From Orientia chuto str. Dubai (GTDB lineage Bacteria; Pseudomonadota; Alphaproteobacteria; Rickettsiales; Rickettsiaceae): a stretch of 64,000 bases of DNA. The first letter of the stretch is position 1. Every line of letters starts with the position of its first letter. Shown in pieces: positions 8,371 through 20,116 of the stretch. The translations under genes and the position numbers were made by a program. The stretch covers positions 19,816-83,815 of the forward strand of contig NZ_LANP01000001.1 in NCBI RefSeq assembly GCF_000964595.1. The letters are read 5' to 3'. The notes under the pieces are model-generated. The model had not been told where the DNA came from, did not search any database, and saw only the letters and a list, made by a program, of their open reading frames with translations.

Positions 8371-9414
8371 ATGCTTAATCAAATTTTATCTAAATTTAGA
8401 GAAGAAATTAGTAATATTAATGAAAAAAAGGCACTAAATAACCTTAAATTGCGCTATTTAGGAAAGTCAGGCATTATTACCTTACAATTTAAAAATATAG
8501 CAGAACTGGATATTGAGCACAGAAGGGATTACAAAAGTAAAGTAAGTTTAGTCAAAACAGAAATTGAAACATTAATTTCCACAAAATTAGCTGAAATTCA
8601 AAAGCAAGAGATGATAAAATTGCTTGATAGCGAAAAAATAGATGTAACTCTGCCCTCAAGAAAAAAATTTCATGGTAGTATTCATCCAATTTCTCAAGTT
8701 ACTGAAGAATTGTTAAGCATATTTTCCATGTTCAACCTTAAAGTTTTTGATGGCCCTAATATAGAAAGTGATTGGTATAATTTCAGCGCATTGAATATTG
8801 GAAGTAATCATGCTGCGAGACAGATGCATGACACGTTTTATTTAAATAACAGCGCTACTAGCAATCAAATGCTATTAAGAACGCATACTTCTAATGTTTC
8901 TATACGAATTATGGAACAACAAAAACCACCAATATATCTCGTTGCCCCAGGGCGTGTCTACCGTTCAGATTTTGACGCAACTCATACACCTATGTTTCAT
9001 CAAATAGATGGAATAATAGTAGATAAAAATATTCATATGGGGCATCTAAAATATATAATTATTAATTTCATAAAAATGTTTTTTGAGAAGAAAGATATTG
9101 AAATAATATTTAGACCAAGTTTTTTCCCATTTACTGAACCTTCGGCTGAAGTAGATATTAAATGTTCGATTAACAATAAATGGTTAGAAGTTTTAGGATG
9201 TGGTATGATACATCCTAATGTTCTACGTAATGTTAATATTGACCCTGACGAATATCAAGCAATAGCTTTTGGGCTAGGAATTGAGAGATTTGCAATGCTA
9301 AAGTATGGTATTACAGACTTAAGAAAATTCTTTGAAAATGATCAAAGGTGGTTACAATATTATAGTTTTTCAGCCTTCGATATACATACAATGTTATATG
9401 GTTTAAGCAGATGA
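8371..9414 (+). CDS. pheS: Phenylalanyl-tRNA synthetase alpha subunit
   Basis: Catalytic subunit of the alpha2beta2 PheRS. The N-terminal ~90 residues are the coiled-coil tRNA-binding arm (ALNNLKLRYLGKSG). The class II core follows: PSRKKFHGSIHPISQV, motif 2 in APGRVYRSDFDATHTPMFHQ, then EPSAEVDIKC, LEVLGCGMIHPNVLRN and motif 3 FGLGIERFAMLKYG. 347 residues, normal length. The stop codon overlaps the pheT start (ATGA at 9411-9414), so the two are translationally coupled. Confidence 0.97.
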   Translation: MLNQILSKFREEISNINEKKALNNLKLRYLGKSGIITLQFKNIAELDIEHRRDYKSKVSLVKTEIETLISTKLAEIQKQEMIKLLDSEKIDVTLPSRKKFHGSIHPISQVTEELLSIFSMFNLKVFDGPNIESDWYNFSALNIGSNHAARQMHDTFYLNNSATSNQMLLRTHTSNVSIRIMEQQKPPIYLVAPGRVYRSDFDATHTPMFHQIDGIIVDKNIHMGHLKYIIINFIKMFFEKKDIEIIFRPSFFPFTEPSAEVDIKCSINNKWLEVLGCGMIHPNVLRNVNIDPDEYQAIAFGLGIERFAMLKYGITDLRKFFENDQRWLQYYSFSAFDIHTMLYGLSR

Positions 9415-11813
9415 AATTTACACTAAAGTGGCTAAAACAATTTTTAGCTACCAATGCAAATTTAACTGATATCACTCAAGCATTAACAAATCTAGGTTTA
9501 GAGGTTGAATCAATAATAGATCGGTCTGTTGAATTAAAAGATTTTATCATTGCTGAGATTATAGATGTAAAACCTCATCCCAACGCTACCAAATTACAAA
9601 TTTGTGAAGTTAATTCCGGAAAAAAAATATTGCAAATTGTTTGTGGAGCTTCAAATGCAAGAACAGGACTTAAGGTAGTTCTTGCTATACCAGGCACTAA
9701 AATTCCTAATGGTGATTTTATCATCAAAACAACTAATATTCGAGGAATTACAAGTCAGGGAATGTTATGCTCAGAAAAAGAATTACTTATCAGTAATAGC
9801 AATAATAATTGTATAATAGAATTACCAAATACTGCAATTGTAGGCAACTCATTTGCAGAAGATTTTGGATATGATGATTCAGTTATTCAAATTAATGTCA
9901 CACCAAATCGTGGAGACTGCTTAGGAGTTTATGGCATTGCTAGAGAACTACAAGCAAAAGGATTAGGCAAATTAGTAGAGAATAGTTTTCATAAAATTCA
10001 CAATACACATTTTCAAAGCAATATAAAATTGCATGTATCAGCTAAAGATGCTTGTCCATTATTTATTGCTACTGAAGTCCAAAACATTAATACTGCTTGT
10101 AGTAGTCCATTATGGCTGCAACATTTTTTACATAATATCGGTCTTAAGTCAATCTCTCCCACCATTGACGTTACTAATTATGTTTGTTACAGTTTCGGTT
10201 ATCCAATACATGCTTATGATAAAGATAAGCTGTTAAATAATGAAATTGAAATTAGAACAGCTTATGCAAATGAGAATATAACAGCATTAAACAATCAAAC
10301 TTATAAATTAACACCTAAAGATTTAGTTGTAAGTTGTGGTAGTAAAATTATTGCATTAGCTGGTATTATTGGAGGATTAAATAGCAGCTGTAATTCTAAA
10401 ACTAACAACATAATCTTAGAAACTGGTTATTTTGTACCCAATAAAATTATAACTACTGGCCGAAGATTAAATATTGAAAGCGATGCACGCCATCGTTTTG
10501 AAAGACATGTTGATTATAGTATAGCTAGTAAAGTTCATACTATTGCACTAAATTTAATTACTTCAATTTGCGGCGGAGAAATATCGGAAACTATAGTATT
10601 TGATAATATAAGCATAACACCAGCGAAAATATTAGAGTTTCCAATTAATGAATTTGAAAAAAAAACTGGAATTAAGTTAGAAACATCAACAATAATAAAT
10701 ATCTTAGTTAATTTGGGATTTACTATTTGTAATGCCACTTCTAGCACTTTAAAAATTAAAATACCATCGTGGCGCTCTGATATTGCCATTAAAGAAGATA
10801 TAGTAGAGGAATTACTAAGAGTAAGTGGCTATGATCTTCTACCTGAAATACCAATCAAATCAAATCAACAGTCATGCATAGTACTACCTAATAAACAACA
10901 AAAAATATCAACTCTCAAAAAAGTTACAGCAACTTGTGGATATAATGAAGTTGTTACTTGGTCATTTATTAGTAGTAAAATAGTTAAATATTTTAGTACT
11001 TATAATGAAAAATTAAAAATCTTGAACCCTATCAGTCAGGAACTTGACTATATGAGACCTACTATTATTCCCAATTTGCTTGAGTCTATCGCAAAAAATC
11101 AAGCTAGATCAATTAAAAACCAAGCTTTTTTTGAAGTAGGGCCAGTTTTTTCTGAAAAAAAAATAGGACAAGAACAATGCGTGCTAGCTGCTGTAAAATG
11201 CGGCAATAAAGAACTTATACACCCACATAATCAAATTCTTGAGTGGGATATTTTTGATATTAAGGCTGACTTAGAAAATATCCTTTTTGAGTTAGGGATC
11301 AATATTGAAAACTGTAAAATTATTACTAATGCTACTAGACAATACTATCATCCAGGCAGATTTGGCAGTATTATGCTAAGTAACACATGCATCGGTTGTT
11401 TTGGTGAGATACACCCTGAAATTTTAGCTAATGTTAACATTAACAATAGAGTTATGGCGTTAGAGCTAAATATTGACTCATTGCAAATAAAAAAATCTCA
11501 ACCTAAAAAACAAATCATACTATCTAATTATCCACATATTGAAAGAGATTTTGCCTTTATAGTGGATAAATTTATACCAGCATTAGAAATAGCAGCCTCT
11601 ATTAAGGAAGTTAATAAAAATTTAATAAAAAAGGTTGAAGTGTTTGATGTCTATAGTGGCGAAAAAATAGATAATAATAAAAAATCCTTAGCATTTAGAG
11701 TAACAATACAATCTAACGAACAAACCTTAACTGAACTAATAATAAAAGAAATCAGCAGCAATATAATCTCAACAATAGAGAAAGCATTTGATGCAATACT
11801 AAGAGATCATTAA
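9411..11813 (+). CDS. pheT: Phenylalanyl-tRNA synthetase beta subunit
   Basis: Non-catalytic but essential PheRS subunit with editing activity. In order: an OB-fold tRNA-binding domain (about residues 40-150, KPHPNATKLQICEV, VCGASNARTGLKVVLA), the B3/B4 editing domain, the B5 domain (about 400-475), the pseudo-catalytic core (MRPTIIPNLLESIAKNQAR) and a C-terminal ferredoxin-fold anticodon-binding domain (about 705-800, SNYPHIERDFAFIVD). 800 residues is full length. Overlaps pheS by 4 bases. Confidence 0.97.
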   Translation: MKFTLKWLKQFLATNANLTDITQALTNLGLEVESIIDRSVELKDFIIAEIIDVKPHPNATKLQICEVNSGKKILQIVCGASNARTGLKVVLAIPGTKIPNGDFIIKTTNIRGITSQGMLCSEKELLISNSNNNCIIELPNTAIVGNSFAEDFGYDDSVIQINVTPNRGDCLGVYGIARELQAKGLGKLVENSFHKIHNTHFQSNIKLHVSAKDACPLFIATEVQNINTACSSPLWLQHFLHNIGLKSISPTIDVTNYVCYSFGYPIHAYDKDKLLNNEIEIRTAYANENITALNNQTYKLTPKDLVVSCGSKIIALAGIIGGLNSSCNSKTNNIILETGYFVPNKIITTGRRLNIESDARHRFERHVDYSIASKVHTIALNLITSICGGEISETIVFDNISITPAKILEFPINEFEKKTGIKLETSTIINILVNLGFTICNATSSTLKIKIPSWRSDIAIKEDIVEELLRVSGYDLLPEIPIKSNQQSCIVLPNKQQKISTLKKVTATCGYNEVVTWSFISSKIVKYFSTYNEKLKILNPISQELDYMRPTIIPNLLESIAKNQARSIKNQAFFEVGPVFSEKKIGQEQCVLAAVKCGNKELIHPHNQILEWDIFDIKADLENILFELGINIENCKIITNATRQYYHPGRFGSIMLSNTCIGCFGEIHPEILANVNINNRVMALELNIDSLQIKKSQPKKQIILSNYPHIERDFAFIVDKFIPALEIAASIKEVNKNLIKKVEVFDVYSGEKIDNNKKSLAFRVTIQSNEQTLTELIIKEISSNIISTIEKAFDAILRDH

Positions 11814-11955
11814 CATTAAAAAAACTATCAATAATTTAATATTACATTTTATCTAAAAAATAATTTTATAAAATTTTTTCATTAATGCTTGACTCTATCT
11901 TGCTACCTTCACAGTCTCTGTCGAATTTTTATTATGTCGCATATATTAGTAAAAT

Positions 11956-13890
11956 CTAAAAAAAATTATATGGATCAATATCTATTTTCAAGCTAACAGT
12001 TTTAGAATGTAGAGACAAAATATTCCAGTCCTTAATATAACTATGAATATTAAGTTGTCGATTAAAAATCAACAATATTCTAAAACGATATTTATTCTTC
12101 AATTTATATAACAAAGCTGGAGCTGGCCCTAATATTCGTAAATGTTGACATGGTTGAGCTGTTTTGACAATACTTTCTGCTACTGATTGAGCATTTTGTT
12201 CTAAAGTAGATATTACACTAATAGCAACAAATTTAGTTACTGGTGGCATATTATTGTTAATACGTAAGTTCATCTCATAATTAATGAAATCTTCATCTTT
12301 ATAATTAATCAGATAATTTAATAAAGCACTGTCAGGATAATAAGTTTGTATATAAACATGCCCTTTCACTTCTTCTCTGCCTGATCTTCCTGCTACTTGG
12401 TTAAGCAATTGATATGTTTTTTCATTAGCTCTTAAATCACCACCATACCCTAAATCAGCGTCAATGATTCCTACTAAGTTTAGATTTGGAAAATGATAGC
12501 CTTTTGTAAGCATTTGTGTACCAATGATAATATCCACTTCACTATTGACTATTTTTTGCAAAATGTTAGTACTATCATCAGTGGCAGTATCTCTACTAAC
12601 AACAGCTATCCTATATTTAGGAAAATAAGTTTTTACTTCTTCAGCAATTCTCTCAATTCCAGGCCCATAGGCTGATAATGTTTGTTTCTTACATTCAAGG
12701 CAATATGATGTAAATACTTTAAAGATACCACAGTGATGGCACTGTAATATATTTTTAGATTTATGAAAAACTAAACATGAAGAACAAGATGTGCATGTAA
12801 ATCGAAAACCACAATTACGGCAAAGTATTATAGGAGCATAACCTTTACGATTTAAAAATAATAATATTTGTTTATTCTGTTTTAAAGTTTGCATCATGGC
12901 ATTTTTTAAACTATTAGATAACCACATTCCAGTTTGTAAATGCTCCTTTCTCATATCAATAATATTAATATGAGGTAAAGTAGCATCTCCAAATCTACTT
13001 TTAAGCTTAATAAGGCGGTATTTTTTATTATAAGTATTATATATACTCTCAAGAGATGGAGTTGCTGAAGCTAGAATCACTGGTATATTAGCAATATGCC
13101 CTCTCATAACTGCCATATCTCTAGCATTATACATTATGTTATTCTCTTGTTTATAGGATTGATCATGTTCTTCATCTACTATAATTAATCCAAGCGATGA
13201 ATATGGTAAAAATAAACTACTACGTGTACCAATAACTACCTTTATTTTATTAGTTAATATTCCCCGTAGTATTTTTTTCTTAGAAGCTTTACTAATAGAT
13301 GAATTCCACATAGCTGCATTAAATTTGAATCTATCAGCAAATCTAAGTGCTATGTGACTGGCAAGATTAATTTCTGGCATTAATAAAAGTACCTGTGCCT
13401 TTTGTCGTAATACTTCAGCTATTAAATGAAAATATATCTCTGTTTTTCCAGATCCAGTAATACCTTGCAGCAAAATCGTACCTGTAGTCTTTCTAATAGT
13501 ATCAAATGCTAACTGCTGCTCTAGAGATAAGTTTGACATTTGAAATAAACTATAGTTAATATCTTGTAATTGAGCAACATATGGCTTCTCATTTAACTCA
13601 ACAGGTAAAACCATTTTAGCTACAGTTCCTAAATCCACCATATAATATCTTGCTGCAATATTAATGAACTTGAGATTGGAAAGTCTAACATTCTCTATTT
13701 GAAATAGCTTGGCTATAATTTCCTTAATATTTTTGCACTGAGGAATAATATTAATCTCCCATACAATACCAGTAATTTGCTTATTTCGAAAAGGAACAAC
13801 AACTAAATCTCCAATGTGGAGCAAGCATGTAGTTGATTTATACTCTAGCGGAAATAACTTTAGCTTTGGTAAAAGTACTCTAATAAACAT
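11956..13890 (-). CDS. priA: Primosomal replication-restart helicase PriA
   Basis: 3'-to-5' superfamily 2 helicase that reloads the replisome at stalled forks. The Walker A motif GITGSGKT is at residues 143-150 and the Walker B DEEHD motif follows at about 235. A cysteine-rich zinc region inside the helicase (CRNCGFRFTCTSCSSC, CHHCGIF, CLECKKQ) gives the eight metal-binding Cys of PriA. Motifs V/VI read IIGTQMLTKGYHFPNL and QVAGRSGRE. At 644 residues it is shorter than E. coli PriA, mostly in the N-terminal 3'-binding domain. Convergent with pheT. Confidence 0.96.
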   Translation of the reverse strand: MFIRVLLPKLKLFPLEYKSTTCLLHIGDLVVVPFRNKQITGIVWEINIIPQCKNIKEIIAKLFQIENVRLSNLKFINIAARYYMVDLGTVAKMVLPVELNEKPYVAQLQDINYSLFQMSNLSLEQQLAFDTIRKTTGTILLQGITGSGKTEIYFHLIAEVLRQKAQVLLLMPEINLASHIALRFADRFKFNAAMWNSSISKASKKKILRGILTNKIKVVIGTRSSLFLPYSSLGLIIVDEEHDQSYKQENNIMYNARDMAVMRGHIANIPVILASATPSLESIYNTYNKKYRLIKLKSRFGDATLPHINIIDMRKEHLQTGMWLSNSLKNAMMQTLKQNKQILLFLNRKGYAPIILCRNCGFRFTCTSCSSCLVFHKSKNILQCHHCGIFKVFTSYCLECKKQTLSAYGPGIERIAEEVKTYFPKYRIAVVSRDTATDDSTNILQKIVNSEVDIIIGTQMLTKGYHFPNLNLVGIIDADLGYGGDLRANEKTYQLLNQVAGRSGREEVKGHVYIQTYYPDSALLNYLINYKDEDFINYEMNLRINNNMPPVTKFVAISVISTLEQNAQSVAESIVKTAQPCQHLRILGPAPALLYKLKNKYRFRILLIFNRQLNIHSYIKDWNILSLHSKTVSLKIDIDPYNFF

Positions 13891-13932
13891 GAGTCACTAC
13901 TAAGATTAGTACACTTAAATTAAGATTTAAAC

Positions 13933-15372
13933 TGGGATAGTTGGAATTTTTCTTGAAAAATCTCGAGTTTGGAATTGTAAATCACTAATAGATTGCTTTA
14001 AAGATATTCTTCCACCTATATTAGCAGCATCCTTCCATTTTTCTAATATCAACGCTGCAAACTCAGAATGAATTATATATGTCTTCTAAAACCTATACCA
14101 TCAATTTTTATTGAATACTCCATGTAACTTATTATAATAATCTACCATATCATTTACCTATCTCTGTATAGCAACTGTTTGACACAAATGGATTATTACT
14201 TTGAAACAAGATGATAAATTCCTTCTTACTGCCATATTCATTAATATCACTAACTTTGTCAAGAAATTTTATTGTTGCTTCACATGCAGTGCTTTCTGTA
14301 GTAGGCCTATGCAAATCTTCAGCTACTGTTTCATCAATTACAGTATAACTTTAGAACTGAAAATAGTCTCTACTAAATCATAGACCATTAAGGCTTCAGT
14401 TAAGGCTTCAGTCAACTTTATCTCTCCACTATCATTAGGATATAATCTATTTGAAAAATATCCAGAAGGACATTCACCTAAGCTAGTTGAGTAAAAGGTG
14501 TTAACGAATTTATTTTTACATGATATTTTTTGCCAACTTAATAATATACTTTTTGCCTTCATCAAGGCTTTCTACACCTAAATTACTAATGTTTAACATA
14601 TTTAAATCTAGATTTTTTTTATACGCTAATATTAATTGTTAATACAGAAGGCACAATACCATCAATGTTAGCCCATAATTTGCGATTTCCTGTTAATATT
14701 ACTACTTCACCATTAACTTTAACATTATATTTGATATTGTATAATAGTAGTCGATGATACTAGATATCGTACTAATACAAGATGCTCCAGCAATCCAAGC
14801 AGCATTATAATTTTGATGCTTGGTGTTTTTTTCACGATCTATAAGTTGTAAAGCTTCTGCTATCTTTAAATACTCTTTTTTATACTTTTTCATCCAACTT
14901 TGTGCATTTATTTCACCACGTTCTTCGCCAATTTTTCTATTAAAAGCGCTTTGAGCCAAATAAATAATTTAATCCATAATATCTTGTACATCTAACTCTG
15001 TCCCTTCTCCTAAATTTTTACGTAATATTTTAGCATCAAACTTAGCAGAATCATCTTGATTAGCTCCAGATATTTTTACAATAAAATACATTTGCTTAAA
15101 AGTTGTTATAGAATCTTTAACTTTTAAAGCATTAATAGCTTGCCATAATTGCTTAGGTTAAAAATAGCCTGCTCTTGCAATACACATAAAAGAGCCTATT
15201 GATGCTTCTCTCTACTTACTGTTAAGTTTAGTGTTTATAACCATTAAAACCTAGTTTCTAGCTGCTAGTGAAAATTAGATAACACAACCCCCTTTACCTG
15301 TATCAATAACAAAAAGCTAGTAATAATTAAAGCTACTAAAACTATAACAACAACATTAATTCTTCCTTTCAT
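13933..15372 (-). pseudogene. Decayed gene for a membrane-anchored protein of unknown family
   Basis: Read in three shifting frames, this stretch gives one continuous protein-like sequence, so it appears to be a single dead gene. It begins with an ATG near 15372 and a hydrophobic N-terminus (MKGRINVVVIVLVALIITS), then passes through fragments such as ISGANQDDSAKFDAKILRK, AQSAFNRKIGEERGEINAQS, NGEVVILTGNRKLWANIDG, CPSGYFSNRLYPNDSGEIKL, YTVIDETVAEDLHRP and, at the end, EFAALILEKWKDAANIGG. At least six frameshifts or stops separate them, and a 12-bp tandem duplication lies at 14388-14411. I do not recognise the family. It sits between priA and sucB; about 450 codons originally. Confidence 0.6.
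14388..14411. repeat. 12-bp tandem duplication inside the decayed gene
   Basis: The plus strand reads TTAAGGCTTCAG twice in direct succession. Being a multiple of three it keeps frame, duplicating the four residues LTEA in the reverse-strand reading (LTEALTEAL). A recent slippage or unequal event in a gene already decaying. Confidence 0.8.
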
Positions 15373-15379
15373 AAATTAA

Positions 15380-16618
15380 TTAAATACTAAGCAGCAATCT
15401 CTCTGGTGACTCTATGTAATTTTTTACCTTTGTTAAAAATGTTACTGCTTCCTTACCATCAATAATTCTATGATCATAAGATAAAACTATATACATCATT
15501 GGTCTAATTTGTATTGTACTATTAATTACTACAGGCCTATCCTGTATTTTATGCATTCCCATTATTGCAGATTGTGGTGGATTAATAATAGGCGTCGATA
15601 GTAATGATCCAAATACTCCTCCATTTGTAATAGAGAATGTCCCTCCGCTAAGTTCATTAATGGATAAATTTCCCTCTTTGGCTTTTTTACCTAACTGAGA
15701 AATTTCCATTTCTATTTCAGAAAAAGAAAGATGCTCTGCATTTCGTATTATTGGTACTACTAATCCTGAATTAGTGCTTACAGCTACTCCTATATCATAG
15801 TAATTATGATATAATATGTCACTACCATCAACTTGAGCATTAATTATTGGAAGTTCTTGCAAAGCAGCAACTGCTGCTTTAACAAAAAAAGACATAAAAC
15901 CAAGTTTAATTCCATGCTTTTTTTCAAATTCTTCTCTATATTTTTTCCTCAATTCTGTGATGTTAAACATATCCACTTCATTAAAAGTAGAAAGAATAGC
16001 AGCATTATTTTGAGAGTTTTTTAAGCGTTGTGCAATAGTACGTCTCAACTTAGTCATTCTAATACGCTCTATCATTCTACCAGACTTTATTGCAGCTAAT
16101 GGTGATACCATCTGAGATGTTAACTGTGATGTTTTCAATTGTTGAGTCTGTACATCATCTGTTAATTTCATATTATTTATAACATTAATAATATCTCCTT
16201 TGGTAATTCTATTATTTTTTCCACTACCATTAACATCTTCAAGATTGATTTTATGCTCTGTAACCATTTTAATAACAGAAGGTGATAATTTTTTATTTGT
16301 GACAGTTTCCAGATGTGATAGATTTACATCTTTTTTATCTTCATTATCATCTATATTAGTATCACTTTTCTGTGCAACATCTGAGCTAATAACACAAATT
16401 ATCTCTCCAACTTCAACATCATCCCCCTCATTTTTTAGAATTTTTGTTATTTTGCCATGTACATTAGCATTAATATCTATCCCTACTTTATCACTTTCTA
16501 CTTCCGCAATTTTTTCATCTAGTTCAACTATATCACCTTCTTTTTTACACCATTTAGATATAGTTCCTGATGACACTGATTCTCCAAGAGATGGCAATAC
16601 TATATTTGTTTCTTTCAT
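15380..16618 (-). CDS. sucB: 2-oxoglutarate dehydrogenase E2, dihydrolipoyl succinyltransferase
   Basis: Core of the 2-oxoglutarate dehydrogenase complex of the TCA cycle. The N-terminal lipoyl domain has the modified lysine at about K44 ([11 protein letters not shown]). A peripheral-subunit-binding domain follows ([19 protein letters not shown], about residues 108-145), then the catalytic CoA-transferase domain ending [14 protein letters not shown], with the catalytic His and Asp. 412 residues, normal. Its start lies at the stop of sucA (coordinates abut at 16618), so the two form an operon in the order sucA-sucB. Confidence 0.97.
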   Translation of the reverse strand: MKETNIVLPSLGESVSSGTISKWCKKEGDIVELDEKIAEVESDKVGIDINANVHGKITKILKNEGDDVEVGEIICVISSDVAQKSDTNIDDNEDKKDVNLSHLETVTNKKLSPSVIKMVTEHKINLEDVNGSGKNNRITKGDIINVINNMKLTDDVQTQQLKTSQLTSQMVSPLAAIKSGRMIERIRMTKLRRTIAQRLKNSQNNAAILSTFNEVDMFNITELRKKYREEFEKKHGIKLGFMSFFVKAAVAALQELPIINAQVDGSDILYHNYYDIGVAVSTNSGLVVPIIRNAEHLSFSEIEMEISQLGKKAKEGNLSINELSGGTFSITNGGVFGSLLSTPIINPPQSAIMGMHKIQDRPVVINSTIQIRPMMYIVLSYDHRIIDGKEAVTFLTKVKNYIESPERLLLSI

Positions 16619-19443
16619 TATAAATTTTCTCCTATATTAAAAGCACACCGTATTAATTCTTGCTGTTGCTGATTATGAAGATTATTATACCCTACTGCAG
16701 GAGCAGCAGCCTGATCTCTGCCAATATACTTTAACTTAACAAGTTTTTTTGCTTTATCAATAATATCTTCTAAATAAGGCTTAATAAACGTCCAAGCACC
16801 CATATTTTGCGGCTCTTCTTGACACCATATAATTTCATTGTATGCTGAGTATTTTGCTAAAATTGCTGATAATAATTTAGTTGGAAAAGGAAAATACTGC
16901 TCAATTCTAATAATTGCAACATCTGTAATTTTATGTTTACTTCTAAAATCGTAAAGTTCGTAAAATAACTTACCACTACAGATAATTATTCTTTTTATTT
17001 TTCCTTTTGCAAGCGTATCCACTTCATCAATCACTAACTGAAAATAATTTCGAGGACCCAAATCAGCTAATTTTGATACTACCAATTTATGCCTTAATAA
17101 TGATTTTGGAGACATAACTATTAATGGTTTAGAATCTGTGCTAATAATTTGCCTGCGCAACAAATGAAAAAATGACGCTGGTGTAGTTGGATACACTACC
17201 AGTATATTATTATTAACTGCTAACTGTAAATATCTTTCAATTCTAGCTGAACTATGCTCCGGCCCCTGCCCTTCATATCCGTGAGGTAATAATAAAACTA
17301 TATTACTCTGCATTTGCCATTTTGTTTCAGCTGAACTAATAAATTGATCAAAAACTATTTGAGCTCCATTTGCAAAATCTCCAAATTGCGCTTCCCATAT
17401 CACTAATTGCTTTGAATTAACTAGCGAATAACCATACTCAAAACCTAGTACTGCATATTCAGATAGTGGGCTATTAGCTATTTGCAGATATGCTTGATCT
17501 GATGATAAATTATTCAGAGGAATATAATTACTTTGATTCAATTGACTATATAATACTGCATGTCTATGAGAAAAAGTTCCTCTTATTGCATCCTGACCTG
17601 TTAACCTTATTGGAATTTTTTCAATTAACAAGCTAGCAAAAGCTAATTGTTCTGCTGTAGCCCAATCAATTTGCTCATTGAGAGCTACTTTATTTAAACG
17701 ATCACTCAGTAATTTCTTTAGCCGTGAATGAATAATAAACTCAGATGGAATAGTGCATAATTTTTCATTAAGTGCTAGTAAAGTATCTCCTTCTACTCCA
17801 GTTAATATATTTTCTGACTCTTTTGAACAAATTGTTTGGTACGTATTGTTATTATAATTTGATGGTAAAATTGGTTGACAAGTTTTTGCTATCTCAAACT
17901 GTTCATTTAAAAAATTTTTAAATTTATTTCTTATGTCTTTATAATCAGATTCAAGTATAAACTTCTGATCAATAAGTTTTTGGGCATACAATTCAGTAAC
18001 ACTTACCTTATTTTTAATAACATTATACATTGTAGCTTGAGTAAACATTGGTTCATCACCTTCATTATGCCCATATTTACGATAACAAATTATATCTATA
18101 ACAACATCTTTAGCAAATTTTTGTCTATAAGCCATAGCAATTGATGTTACTTTTAGTACTGATTCTGGATCATCTCCATTAACATGGAAAATAGGTGCTT
18201 TAATAGTCTTTGCTACTTCAGTGGTATATTGTCCTGGATAAATCTCATCAATATTAGCTGTAAATCCTATCTGATTACTAATAATATAGTGCAATATACC
18301 GCCAGCACTATAAGATTTAAGTGCTGATAATAGCAAACTTTCAGCTACAACACCTTGCCCACTAAAAGCAGCATCACCATGAATTAGAATTCCCATAAAA
18401 TTTTTACGAGTTATATCATTAAATACATCTTGCTTTGCTCTAACTTGGCCAGCCACTATTGAATTTACAGCTTCAAGATGGGAAGGATTAGAAGTTAGAG
18501 ATATTCTAATATTATTATTATTTTTACCTGTATATATACCAGAATATCCCATATGATATTTAACATCTCCAGAAAGGCCTTTTTCTTTTATATGAACATC
18601 ATTTATAAATTCTGCTATTATAGCATAATGCGGTTTCTTAGCTACCTCAGCTAATGTCACCAATCTCCCTCTATGGGCCATACCTATTACTACTTCTTTC
18701 AGGCCATAACTAATTGCTTGTTCAATAGCTGCAATAATTGCTGCTACTGCAGTTTCAGCTCCTTGACTAGAAAAGCGCTTTGCACCTACAAATTTAGTAT
18801 GTAAAAATTCTTCAAACCCTGTAATTGATATTAAATTTTTTAGTAATAGATTTCTATCAATATTATCTAAATCTAAAGATATCTGCTCTAATTGATTATA
18901 TAACCAATCAATTTCATTTTGATCAGTTATATGATTAAATTCAACAGCAATGTTATTACAGTAAATTTGTTCTAAATAATTAATCAATGTTCTAAAATTT
19001 GATACTTTTACAAAGTTATTAGGCAGTGAAAAACAAAAATTTTCATCAAGATCAAACTCTGATAATCCAAAATAATTTAAACTAAGTTGTGCTTGTTCCT
19101 TAGTTTTTGGTTTTTGTAAACCTAAAGGATCAAGCTTAGCACATAAATGCCCATTAGCTCTGTAAGCTGCAATTAATTTCTGAGTTTGAAACTGCCTTAG
19201 TTGAATTAAATATTTATTATGGTGACTTTCAGACGGAGATATATTTGCCTCTACAAAATCATCAGTAGCTAACCCTAAATTTGAAAAATTAGGCTTATTA
19301 ATAATAGGATACTTGTACTCATTATATTTCTGGAAAAAAGTAATCCAGCTATTATCTACAGAAAATGGATCTTTAATATATTTTTGATGCAAATACTCAA
19401 TATATTCAGCATTCTGGATAAATAAAAAATCATCGCTGATCAC
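16618..19443 (-). CDS. sucA: 2-oxoglutarate dehydrogenase E1 component
   Basis: Thiamine-diphosphate enzyme that decarboxylates 2-oxoglutarate and hands succinyl to the SucB lipoyl arm. The N-terminal E1o segment is present ([19 protein letters not shown]), then [12 protein letters not shown], the ThDP-binding region [12 protein letters not shown], and the C-terminal domain ([26 protein letters not shown]). 941 residues, normal length. Succinyl-CoA production also supplies haem-pathway precursors in alphaproteobacteria, but that link is not shown here. Confidence 0.97.
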   Translation of the reverse strand: MISDDFLFIQNAEYIEYLHQKYIKDPFSVDNSWITFFQKYNEYKYPIINKPNFSNLGLATDDFVEANISPSESHHNKYLIQLRQFQTQKLIAAYRANGHLCAKLDPLGLQKPKTKEQAQLSLNYFGLSEFDLDENFCFSLPNNFVKVSNFRTLINYLEQIYCNNIAVEFNHITDQNEIDWLYNQLEQISLDLDNIDRNLLLKNLISITGFEEFLHTKFVGAKRFSSQGAETAVAAIIAAIEQAISYGLKEVVIGMAHRGRLVTLAEVAKKPHYAIIAEFINDVHIKEKGLSGDVKYHMGYSGIYTGKNNNNIRISLTSNPSHLEAVNSIVAGQVRAKQDVFNDITRKNFMGILIHGDAAFSGQGVVAESLLLSALKSYSAGGILHYIISNQIGFTANIDEIYPGQYTTEVAKTIKAPIFHVNGDDPESVLKVTSIAMAYRQKFAKDVVIDIICYRKYGHNEGDEPMFTQATMYNVIKNKVSVTELYAQKLIDQKFILESDYKDIRNKFKNFLNEQFEIAKTCQPILPSNYNNNTYQTICSKESENILTGVEGDTLLALNEKLCTIPSEFIIHSRLKKLLSDRLNKVALNEQIDWATAEQLAFASLLIEKIPIRLTGQDAIRGTFSHRHAVLYSQLNQSNYIPLNNLSSDQAYLQIANSPLSEYAVLGFEYGYSLVNSKQLVIWEAQFGDFANGAQIVFDQFISSAETKWQMQSNIVLLLPHGYEGQGPEHSSARIERYLQLAVNNNILVVYPTTPASFFHLLRRQIISTDSKPLIVMSPKSLLRHKLVVSKLADLGPRNYFQLVIDEVDTLAKGKIKRIIICSGKLFYELYDFRSKHKITDVAIIRIEQYFPFPTKLLSAILAKYSAYNEIIWCQEEPQNMGAWTFIKPYLEDIIDKAKKLVKLKYIGRDQAAAPAVGYNNLHNQQQQELIRCAFNIGENL

Positions 19444-19469
19444 ATAGTCCTCTTATCTATTTTTTTACT

Positions 19470-20116
19470 TTATACTTTTAACATAGAATTCAAAAAATTT
19501 TGTTCAGCAAATTTCCAATTCACTAAATGTTCAATAAACTGCTGCAAATATTTTGCTCTATTATTACGATAATCAATATAATAAGAATGTTCCCATACAT
19601 CACAAGTTAATAATGGAATTTGATTATAAATTATTGGTAATTCAGCATTAGATGTGGTTGTAATTTTTAACTGCTATCTTCCAATACTAACCAAGCCCAA
19701 CCACTACCAAATTTAGAAACTGCTGATGCTTGAAACTGATCAGCAAAATCTTCATAGCTACCAAAATCCTGGGTAATTTGTTTTAAAAAATCACCTTTAG
19801 GTTTAAAAATACTGTTATTACCTATTGAATGCCAAAAAAAATTATGATTCCAAATTTGGGCTGCATTATTAAATATAGCAGCACTTTCTTTATTATCAAA
19901 AGTAGTTAAGATGATATCTTCTAAAGATTTTTGTTGCATTTCAGTATTATGTTCAAGCAATCGATTCAAATTATTAACATATGCGGCATGGTGTTTACCA
20001 TAGTGGTAATCAAATGCTTCACTTGATATATATTGTTTCATTGAATTTTTTGAATATGGTAACTCCATTAACTTAAATGGATAACCTGCTTGATTAGCAA
20101 TTTTAGAAAAAGTCAT
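19470..20116 (-). pseudogene. sodB: Iron/manganese superoxide dismutase, split by a one-base frameshift
   Basis: Would convert superoxide to peroxide in the cytosol. From the ATG at 20116 (MTFSKIANQAGYPFKLMEL) the first frame holds both N-terminal metal ligands: His in YHYGKHHAAYVNN and His in WNHNFFWHS. Near 19672 the frame ends after WLVLEDSS, and the sequence continues in the -1 frame as [12 protein letters not shown], then the remaining ligands Asp and His in [13 protein letters not shown], to a stop at 19470. Adding one base restores the whole ~215-residue enzyme. A longer in-frame extension upstream of 20116 is not part of the family. Real pseudogene or sequencing indel cannot be told apart here. 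Confidence 0.85.

Noticed and set aside
16200..16640. 146-residue plus-strand ORF over sucB
   Set aside because: Antisense to the lipoyl-domain part of sucB; Ser/Leu/Phe-rich composition is the mirror of the real gene.
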